A stretch of DNA of 64,000 nt from Pseudomonadota bacterium (GTDB lineage: Bacteria > Desulfobacterota > Binatia > Binatales > Binataceae), in the NCBI GenBank assembly GCA_021323675.1, contig JAJPKP010000086.1:124001-188000 (forward strand), read 5' to 3'. A program made the position numbers and the translations under genes. Numbering within the stretch: the first letter of the stretch is position 1; each line of letters begins with the position of its first letter. The notes under the pieces were generated by a model that saw only the letters and a program-made list of their open reading frames with translations, ran no database searches and was not told the origin of the DNA. Below are positions 34,659 through 41,528 of this stretch, one piece after another.

Positions 34659-34697
34659 ATTCCGGCTGACAGCGGCGCAAGAACCCGCGCTGAAACT

Positions 34698-34886
34698 TCA
34701 GCTCTGATGCATGAGCGTCGGGCAGCTCGAATGCTCCCCTCCGGTGCAACAGGACCCTTTCGGACAGCAATTCTGCTTGGTCTGGCAGCAAGCCGGAACT
34801 TCAGCCGCACCGCGGACCGCGTACGCGCCGAAAACCGTGCCGGTGAAGACAGCCGCCGCGAACAGTGTGAGCAGGGAGCGTTTCAT
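34698..34886 (-). CDS. Small secreted Cys-rich peptide
   Basis: 62 residues. An N-terminal signal peptide (basic MKRS, hydrophobic LLTLFAAAVFTGTVFGAYAV) leaves a mature part of about 35 residues with seven Cys arranged CC-x5-CC-x4-CC-x7-C (residues 33-55). The ribosome site GGAGGAG lies six bases before ATG 34886, which supports a real gene; the longer in-frame start gives a poor leader. I do not recognise the family. Paired Cys suggest metal binding (copper, zinc or a metallothionein-like role) or a disulfide knot in the periplasm. It stands alone, tail to tail with the SDR gene. Confidence 0.68.
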   Translation of the reverse strand: MKRSLLTLFAAAVFTGTVFGAYAVRGAAEVPACCQTKQNCCPKGSCCTGGEHSSCPTLMHQS

Positions 34887-35010
34887 GTGGTTACTCCTCC
34901 AATCTGTCGAAGAGTGCTGACAGAGCGAACTCATCTTCGCATACTTTTCTCTTCAACTCGATCAAAACATTTCGCGACCGGCGCGCAAGCATCCGGATCA
35001 ATTCCCCTCG

Positions 35011-36054
35011 CTACGCGGCTCTGAGCCGAGGAGCGACTTCCCGCGCGAACAGTTCCATCGACTTGCGCGTTCGCTCCGGCGCCAGGCCCGGCAAATGCAT
35101 CCCGAGCACCAGATGGGTGGTGCGAACCCTTTTGAACGACTCGTTGAGGCGCGATGCAACTTCCTCCGGGCTGCCGAACAGAGGAGTAAACAGCATCCCC
35201 TTCGCATCGCGCAGCTTCGCCGGCTCGGGCAGATTCGCGAATTGCGCGGCATTGGGCATTTCGTTCGCCTCCACGATCCAGCGCCCGTACAACCTCAGCA
35301 TGCAATGATAATGATCCTGCGCTTCAGCCCATGCCTGGTCGGTGGTGCTCGCAATATAAGTCCAATGAAGCTGAGCTGCCGAATAGTCCGCGGGATCGCG
35401 CCCCGCCTGCCGTAGAGAATCGTCGTAGATCTGCTGCGCGCGCGGATCGCCGAGTCCCATGAAGTGGCATCCCATCCTGCCCGCGCGCTGGATCGCCTTC
35501 GGCGCGCCCGCTCCTATCCAGATCGGAGGATGGGGCGATTGTACCGCCGGCGGCATCAGCGTGATGCCCTTCACGTTGTAGTGGCGTCCGGAATAAGAGA
35601 AGTCCCTTTTCGTCCACGCGCCGCGAATCACCTCGATTCCTTCTTCGAGCCGGCTGGCGCGCGCCTTTCGATTCACGCCGTAGCCCGCAAATTCGCTGGG
35701 ACCGTAGCCTTGTCCGACGCCGAGATCGAAACGGCCGTTCGAGATGATATCGATAGTCGCGGCGTCTTCCGCAATTCGGACCGCGTTGTGCAGCGGCAGC
35801 AGCACCAGGTAGGTGCCGATCCTGATGCGCGAAGTCGTCGCCGCGATTGCGGATGCGATCGGGAGGACCGCCGGCGAGTATCCATCCTCCGCAAAATGAT
35901 GCTCCGTGAGCCACGCCTCGTCGTATCCAAGCTCTTCCGCCAACCGGACCTGCGCAAGCTGATCGGCGTAGAACTGCGGCCATGGGCGGCGCCATTCGGG
36001 AGGATTACGGAAGGCAAACAAAAGTCCGATATTGAGGTTCGGGCAGAGGCTCAT
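35011..36054 (-). CDS. LLM-class flavin-dependent oxidoreductase
   Basis: 347 residues, luciferase-like barrel: NIGLLFAFRNPPEW at the start, ELGYDEAWLTEHHF, IRIGTYLVLLPLHNAVRIAED, the GRFDLGVGQGYGPSEFAGY phosphate-binding region, and PPIWIGAGAPKAIQRAGRMG. EAWLTEHHF with HNAVRIAED is the pattern of the FMN-type monooxygenase branch (like bacterial luciferase and alkanal or nitrilotriacetate monooxygenases). ATG 36054 is the natural family start. It stands alone, divergent from the SDR at 36220. Confidence 0.87.
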   Translation of the reverse strand: MSLCPNLNIGLLFAFRNPPEWRRPWPQFYADQLAQVRLAEELGYDEAWLTEHHFAEDGYSPAVLPIASAIAATTSRIRIGTYLVLLPLHNAVRIAEDAATIDIISNGRFDLGVGQGYGPSEFAGYGVNRKARASRLEEGIEVIRGAWTKRDFSYSGRHYNVKGITLMPPAVQSPHPPIWIGAGAPKAIQRAGRMGCHFMGLGDPRAQQIYDDSLRQAGRDPADYSAAQLHWTYIASTTDQAWAEAQDHYHCMLRLYGRWIVEANEMPNAAQFANLPEPAKLRDAKGMLFTPLFGSPEEVASRLNESFKRVRTTHLVLGMHLPGLAPERTRKSMELFAREVAPRLRAA

Positions 36055-36219
36055 TGGCCACTCACTATGACAGCATCGTGATTTTGGCAAGTCCGCGCAG
36101 CACGGCTCGCGCTGGCAGCGCGCGGCCAAAACGTGCGATTGTTCAAAGTTGTCACGGGCCTTGCGATGCAGGCCCTGGCGAAGCCAAACGTTCGGTAAAT
36201 CATTCGAGGTCTCCAGAAA

Positions 36220-37092
36220 ATGCAACTCCAGGACAAGGTGGCAGTCATTACCGGCGGTGCGAGCGGGATGGGCCGCGCGACCGTGTTGCGCCTTCTTCAG
36301 GAAGGCGCCTGCGTCGTCATCGCGGATTACAACGAGGACACCGGCAAGCAGACGCTGGCGATCGCTTCGGATCGGGACTTTCGCGACCGCGCCCGCTTCA
36401 TCCGCACCGACGTGGCAAAAGAATCCGACATCGCCGCGATGATCGCTCTGGCGATCTCGGAATTCGGACGGCTCGATGTCGTCTTCAACAATGCGGGAGT
36501 GGGTGGAGCGCTCGGCCCGATTTGGGACATCGAGGTCGAAGAATGGGACTACACCTTCGACGTGCTCGCGAAGGGCGTCTTCCTTGGCATCAAGCACGCC
36601 GCGCGCGCGATGAAGCGGCTGGGCCGGGGCGGCTCGATCATCAATACCGCGTCGGTGGCGGGACTCAGTGGCGGCAGCGGACCGCTTGTGTATTCGGCGG
36701 CAAAAGCGGCCGTGATCAATCTTACGCGCGCCGCCGCGCTGCAACTCGCGCCGGATCGCATCCGAGTCAACGCAATCTGTCCCGGCGGCGTGCTGACTGC
36801 GTTGACCGATCGCGGCGATCCTGCCGCGGTCGCAAAACAGCTCGACGCGTTTCAGCCGTGGCCCGAGCACGGCAAGCCGGAACATATCGCGGGCGCCGCT
36901 CTCTTCCTCGCAAGCGATGATTCCGAGTTCGTCACCGGCGAGGCGCTGGTGGTGGACGGCGGACTCACCGCGGCCGGGCCGAACGTATGGAAGGGATTGG
37001 GCGGGATCGCCGAAAATCAACTGCCGGTTGTCGGAGTAAATCGCGGCAGCACCGGAGCACCCAGCACCCGGCGCCGCGTACGCGAAATCTGA
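36220..37092 (+). CDS. Short-chain dehydrogenase/reductase
   Basis: 290 residues. Classical SDR: TGGASGMG cofactor loop, VIADYN (Asp favouring NAD(H)), NNAGVGG, Ser in TASVAGLSGG and YxxxK as YSAAK, then ICPGGVLTALT and VTGEALVVDGGLTA. The C-terminus is about 25 residues longer than common SDRs (basic, TRRRVREI). The NTF2-like gene starts 40 bp downstream on the same strand, so they probably form an operon. Substrate unknown. Confidence 0.87.
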   Translation: MQLQDKVAVITGGASGMGRATVLRLLQEGACVVIADYNEDTGKQTLAIASDRDFRDRARFIRTDVAKESDIAAMIALAISEFGRLDVVFNNAGVGGALGPIWDIEVEEWDYTFDVLAKGVFLGIKHAARAMKRLGRGGSIINTASVAGLSGGSGPLVYSAAKAAVINLTRAAALQLAPDRIRVNAICPGGVLTALTDRGDPAAVAKQLDAFQPWPEHGKPEHIAGAALFLASDDSEFVTGEALVVDGGLTAAGPNVWKGLGGIAENQLPVVGVNRGSTGAPSTRRRVREI

Positions 37093-37132
37093 AACATCAC
37101 GCTGGCAAACGTATCCAGGGAGGACTGCGCCG

Positions 37133-37651
37133 ATGGCGACAAACCTCGAAGGTCGGGTCCGTGAGCTGGAGGCGAAGGTGGCGGAACTCTGCGAGCGCGA
37201 GGCAATTCGCGCGTTGCGCCTGCGCTACCATGAATGCATCAACGAGGCGAAGATGGCGGAAATACCTGGCCTCTTCACCGATGACGGCGAGCTGGATTTC
37301 GGCCATCTGGGCCGCGCCAAGGGACGCGATCAGATCGAAGCGTTCTTCTCCGGATTGGCGGGCCGCCCGTCTTCCGGGCAGGACAAGCCCCGCCGCGGCC
37401 TCTATCGCGTCAAGCAGTTCATCCATAACCACGTCATCAATCTTCACGGCGACCGCGCCGACGGCTTCGCTTACCTGGAAGCCAAGCCCGTCTATAACGG
37501 CGAGAGTTACGTAGTGGCGGCGCGTTATGACGACGAGTACGTCAAGCGCGACGGACGCTGGAAGTTCAGCAAAATGAGCCTGACGCCGTACTTCATGGTG
37601 CCGCTGAAGGAAGGATGGGCGGGAGAGGATCTGCTGAAGATGGGCCGATAG
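37133..37651 (+). CDS. NTF2-like (SnoaL/limonene epoxide hydrolase-type) protein
   Basis: 172 residues. A helical start (EGRVRELEAKVAELCEREAIRALRLRYHE region) is followed by a cone-shaped alpha+beta NTF2 fold: LFTDDGELDFGHLG, GRDQIEAFF, HNHVINLHGDRADGFAYLEAK and VAARYDDEYVKRDGRWKF. Such proteins isomerise, dehydrate or hydrolyse small hydrophobic substrates, or are binding proteins. An Asp and His pair in the pocket is plausible but cannot be placed. It follows an SDR gene. Confidence 0.85.
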   Translation: MATNLEGRVRELEAKVAELCEREAIRALRLRYHECINEAKMAEIPGLFTDDGELDFGHLGRAKGRDQIEAFFSGLAGRPSSGQDKPRRGLYRVKQFIHNHVINLHGDRADGFAYLEAKPVYNGESYVVAARYDDEYVKRDGRWKFSKMSLTPYFMVPLKEGWAGEDLLKMGR

Positions 37652-37702
37652 CATCGGCCTCCCGCAACCGCGGCCGCAAGCGCAATCGGCTGCAGTTGCC
37701 CT

Positions 37703-38563
37703 TTACCTGTCCAGCTTCAGCACTTTGCGCGCGTTGTCGCGCAGGAATTTCGGCCACACGTCGTCTTTGAACGGCACCGACTTCATGTCGGTCATGATCC
37801 GCTCGAGCGACAGGCCCATCGGAAAGTAGCCCGCGTAGATCACGCGGTCGGCGCCGCGCGTGTTCGCATAACGAACGATCGCTTCGGGGTAATACCGGGG
37901 CGCGAACGCTGAGGTCGAATAGTAGAGGTTGGGCCACTTCAGCATCAGCTTGACCGCGAGATCTTCCCACGGCTCGCATCCGTGCCGGGTGACAAACACG
38001 AGTTCCGGAAAGTCGTACATCACCTGGTCGATGAGGCGCACTTCCTGCGGCCACATCGGCAGTCGCGGACCGGGAACACCGGCGCAGGCGAAGATTGGAA
38101 CGCCCAGCTCGACGCACTTCGCATAGATCGGGTACATCAGCGGGTCGGAAATTCCGACCTGCGGCTTGTAGCCCGCGTTGAACGCGCCAAACGCGCCCAC
38201 CCCGTAGGTTTCATGCTGGCGCACCATGTCGCGGATACCGTCCATGCCCCGATTCGGATCCACGTTGCCAATCGGAATGAATCGGTCGGGATGATCTTTC
38301 AGCGCCTTTGATGCGACCTCGCCTCCGACGCCAACCAGGCCCATCTCGATGCCGAATCGATCCATCTCGTGCAGCGTGATCGAGATCGGATCTTTCGATC
38401 CGTACAGCTCCTTGGGCACGTTCTTGAACATGTATTCGACCGGGAAATCGAACTTCGCCGACGGATCCTTCAGTTGCGCGCGGATGAAGTCGTACATCCG
38501 GAAGTCGTCCGCCGGAAAGCCGATCATCGTGTCGATGATCCCAATGTCGGTCGGCATCGCCAT
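37703..38563 (-). CDS. PF04909 amidohydrolase-like protein lacking metal-ligand residues
   Basis: 286 residues. The TIM-barrel pattern fits the family (VELGVPIFACAGVPG, VFVTRHGCEPWEDLAVKLM, LYYSTSAF), but the metal-site positions differ: the N-terminal DxH reads Asp11-Thr-Met13 (IIDTMIGFP), the mid His is replaced in IFACAG, and the C-terminal Asp of SDFP reads Tyr in YAGYFPMG. It is probably non-catalytic or uses another mechanism. Its start is 3 bp after the stop of the intact amidohydrolase, so the two are co-translated, suggesting a heteromeric complex. Similar IDTMIGFP proteins seem to be a recurring subgroup, from memory. Confidence 0.85.
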   Translation of the reverse strand: MAMPTDIGIIDTMIGFPADDFRMYDFIRAQLKDPSAKFDFPVEYMFKNVPKELYGSKDPISITLHEMDRFGIEMGLVGVGGEVASKALKDHPDRFIPIGNVDPNRGMDGIRDMVRQHETYGVGAFGAFNAGYKPQVGISDPLMYPIYAKCVELGVPIFACAGVPGPRLPMWPQEVRLIDQVMYDFPELVFVTRHGCEPWEDLAVKLMLKWPNLYYSTSAFAPRYYPEAIVRYANTRGADRVIYAGYFPMGLSLERIMTDMKSVPFKDDVWPKFLRDNARKVLKLDR

Positions 38564-38566
38564 GGC

Positions 38567-39781
38567 TCACGATGCTCCCTGAAGCGCCTCGCGGAAGAGA
38601 TAGCAAGCGCTGTCGCGAGGAATCTCTTCGCGCGGCAAGGGCGTTTCCACCTGCTCCGGTGTCGGTCCCACCTTTGCCGCCCGCTCCTTCAGCTTTTCGA
38701 GATCGAACTTGTACAGCGCCGCGGCGTTGAGTCCCAGCACCTTGCGCCGGCGCGAATCCGGCATGTCACCGAAGGTCAACCGCAGCGACTGGAGATTGTA
38801 GGGAAACGTGCCTTCGTAGTGAGGATAGTCATTTCCCCACAGCACGTGATCCTCTCCTATCTCGTCGATACCCTCCAGATCGGCCTTGCTTGGGAAACTG
38901 GCACCATAGTAGCAATTGCGCTTCGCGTATTCGCTGGGCGGCATCTTGAGCGGCAGCTCCAGTCCTTTGTAGTTCATCTCTCCGAGCGAGCCCGACTTGA
39001 TCGCGTAGTATGCGCGGTCCATCTGCTTGAGTATCGCCGGAACCCAATAGCATCCCGACTCGGTCAGGATATGCCTGAGTCTCGGGAATTTCTCGTAAAC
39101 GCCGGACATGAGAAGATGCCGGTAGCCCGCCTGTCCGTAATAGGCCACGTCCTGGATCCAGATCGACTCTGCTACCGGACCTTCGCCGTAGTTGGGCAAC
39201 CCCTGCCCCGTATGCTGATTGAGAACGAGGTCATGGTCCTGGATTGCGGCAAACACGCGCTCCCACGCCGGGTCGTAGAGCGGCTTCAGCCAATACGCGT
39301 CGGGCGGGATGAGCGGGAGCAGCACACCGCCGCGCAGGCCGGATTTGGCGATGAACTCGATATCCTTGATCGCCTCGTCGAAGTCGTTTGGCAGGATCAG
39401 TCCGATTCCGGCGCGGCGCACGGGATCTTCGGCGCAGAAATCCACCAGCCATCGATTGTGCGCGCGGATACCCGCCAGGCATCGCTGGTACTCGTCCGGC
39501 TTCGGCGGATGAGCGGTGACGATACTCTTGCGGTAGAAGGGCGGAACGGTATTCGGGAATACCACTTCGCCGACCACACCCTGACTATCCTGGTCCTTGT
39601 TGCGGATGCCGAAATCCCAGTTGCGCATCTTCTTGGAGCCATAGTGCTCCTGGGACGGGTTCTTGTAGCCGCCTCGCCACTCGTCGAACGTCTCGCGCCA
39701 TTCGGGATCGAGGTACTCGCGATACTGGGCATGACTGCCGCCGGCGTGAGTGTCCGCGGTGATCAGAATGTAAGGTTCCAT
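38567..39781 (-). CDS. PF04909 (ACMSD-like) amidohydrolase, intact metal site
   Basis: About 404 residues. Asp10-x-His12 (TADTHAGGSHAQY), His in DLVLNQHTGQGL, the strand PRLRHILTESGCYWV and Asp in WGNDYPHYEGTFP match the family's metal-binding positions. The reaction is unknown. A GGGAGG ribosome site lies six bases before ATG 39781, which decides the start over the in-frame codon at 39796. It is the upstream gene of a two-gene unit with the metal-site-depleted paralogue. Confidence 0.88.
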   Translation of the reverse strand: MEPYILITADTHAGGSHAQYREYLDPEWRETFDEWRGGYKNPSQEHYGSKKMRNWDFGIRNKDQDSQGVVGEVVFPNTVPPFYRKSIVTAHPPKPDEYQRCLAGIRAHNRWLVDFCAEDPVRRAGIGLILPNDFDEAIKDIEFIAKSGLRGGVLLPLIPPDAYWLKPLYDPAWERVFAAIQDHDLVLNQHTGQGLPNYGEGPVAESIWIQDVAYYGQAGYRHLLMSGVYEKFPRLRHILTESGCYWVPAILKQMDRAYYAIKSGSLGEMNYKGLELPLKMPPSEYAKRNCYYGASFPSKADLEGIDEIGEDHVLWGNDYPHYEGTFPYNLQSLRLTFGDMPDSRRRKVLGLNAAALYKFDLEKLKERAAKVGPTPEQVETPLPREEIPRDSACYLFREALQGAS

Positions 39782-39940
39782 GTGAACCTCCCGCAAATTG
39801 GATCAAGCCATCATCGCGAACCTACGCCTTTTCCTCCGAGTTTTGCAAAACCCGGGCACACCGCTGGTGAACACGCTCCGGTTGGCAGGGTCGGGTCATT
39901 TTCTGCCATATTTCCCCAATCAATATAGAGGATGGCGCCG

Positions 39941-41179
39941 ATGGCCAATCGCACAATTTCGAAAAACACCCGCGCGGGCCTGATCGAGGGCGAATGCGAC
40001 CCGGCATTCAACGGCGTTCTCGATGCCTTCATCGAGAATTTCGAGACCCGCGACGAGGTCGGCGCGAGCGTCTGCCTGGCCGTCAAAGGCCGAACGGTCG
40101 TTGATCTCTGGGGAGGCCGTGTCGCAGTCGATGGCGCTCCGTGGGCGCGCGATACCGTCTCCATCGTCTTCTCCGCCACGAAAGGAGCATCGGCGTTGTG
40201 CGCGCATATGGCGGCCGACCGCGGGTTGCTCGATCTTGATGCGCCGGTGACACGCTATTGGCCCGAGTTCGGACAGGCGGGCAAGGAGGGCGCGCTCGTC
40301 TCGATGATGCTCGATCATTCCGTCGGCCTTCCTCATGTGCGCACCAAGGTGAAACAAGGCGGTTTCTACGACTACGACTACATGATCGCGATGCTCGAGA
40401 AGGAGGAGCCGTTCTGGAAGCCGGGCATCCGCAACGGCTACCACGGCATCACTTCCGCGTGGACCGTGGGGGAGATGGTGCATCGATCGACCGGGACCCG
40501 CCTTGGCCGCTTCTTTCAGGAGCAGGTGGCGCGCCCGCTCGGACTCGATTTCTGGATCGGGTTTCCCGCCGAGATGGAGCATCGCGTCGCTCCGATGATC
40601 TACGCACCCATCACCGACGAGGTTCGCAACAGCCGGATCTCGCAGGCGGCGATCAATGAAAAGGATTCCCCCACTCACTACTTCATGTTCAACGTGGGCG
40701 GATTCGATGCGAACAGCCGTGAAGCGCACGCCGCCGAAATCGGGTCGGCCAACGGCATCTCCAATGCGCGCGGACTGGCGGGCCTGTATGCGCCGCTGGC
40801 CAACGGCGGCGAACTAAACGGCGTGCGCCTGGTGAGTCAGGATACGCTTCGGCGGATGGCGCTGTGTTCGGTTGCAACTCACGAGGACGCGACGCTTCGC
40901 ATCCCCACGCGCTTCTCGCTCGGGTTCATGAAAGCGATGGACAATCGGCGGCTGGAAAATTCCGCGCATTGCTCACTGCTGATTTCCGAATCCGCCTTCG
41001 GCCATGTCGGCGCCGGCGGTTCACTCGGGTTTGCGGATCCCGAATGCGGCATGAGCTTCGGGTACACGATGAACCGGATGGGTTTTGGAATCCTGATGAA
41101 CGATCGCGGGCAGACTCTCGTCGATGCGGCCTACCGCGCGCTGGGCTACAGATCAAACATCAGCGGCGTGTGGGCCTAG
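39941..41179 (+). CDS. EstB-like serine hydrolase (class C beta-lactamase fold)
   Basis: About 412 residues. SxxK motif as Ser78-Ala-Thr-Lys81 (IVFSATKGASAL), a Tyr in IRNGYHGITSAW as the YxN/YxS equivalent, and HVGAGGSLGFADP at the position of the KTG motif. HXG there is usual for esterases and D-aminopeptidase-like relatives rather than true beta-lactamases. No signal peptide is seen, so it is probably cytoplasmic. It may hydrolyse an ester or lactone from the nearby catabolic genes. ATG 39941 is used; an in-frame codon at 39932 is less likely. Confidence 0.87.
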   Translation: MANRTISKNTRAGLIEGECDPAFNGVLDAFIENFETRDEVGASVCLAVKGRTVVDLWGGRVAVDGAPWARDTVSIVFSATKGASALCAHMAADRGLLDLDAPVTRYWPEFGQAGKEGALVSMMLDHSVGLPHVRTKVKQGGFYDYDYMIAMLEKEEPFWKPGIRNGYHGITSAWTVGEMVHRSTGTRLGRFFQEQVARPLGLDFWIGFPAEMEHRVAPMIYAPITDEVRNSRISQAAINEKDSPTHYFMFNVGGFDANSREAHAAEIGSANGISNARGLAGLYAPLANGGELNGVRLVSQDTLRRMALCSVATHEDATLRIPTRFSLGFMKAMDNRRLENSAHCSLLISESAFGHVGAGGSLGFADPECGMSFGYTMNRMGFGILMNDRGQTLVDAAYRALGYRSNISGVWA

Positions 41180-41528
41180 CCACCGCTCCGGATCGACTAC
41201 TTCGCGGTCGAAAGCGCCTCGCATCGGTCTTCACGCAGGATCGATGCAGGCGTCGCTACGTGGGCTTCGACGCGCGCCTTCGGCCGCCGGCATCTGCAGA
41301 CCATTGATCGAGCGGCGCGGTTACACGCCTCGGAACCTTACATGAATCTTGCGGCGGGCGCGGCGATCCCTTGTCGGATCGCTTTCGCCAAATGGCGAGG
41401 TCCGCGATAGTAGGAAGCATGGCCATCACCCAGGTTGACCTGCTCGTCGTGGTCATCTCAGCCGACGCGCGCTCCTCGGCGGGTGCGCACCACTTCATCG
41501 CCGGCGGTTGCAGGAGCCGAAGCGGAAC
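41180..41528. other. Gene-poor gap with a possible short leader ORF
   Basis: No known gene. A 37-codon frame, ATG 41419 to TGA 41532, reads MAITQVDLLVVVISADARSS at its start, has AGGA just upstream, and ends in an ATGA overlap with the P-type ATPase start. It could be a translated leader for the ATPase gene or chance. Confidence 0.3.

Noticed and set aside
38369..39928. 519-codon open frame on the plus strand
   Set aside because: Antisense to the two amidohydrolase genes, no recognisable domain, Arg/His/Val-rich composition typical of high-GC shadow frames.
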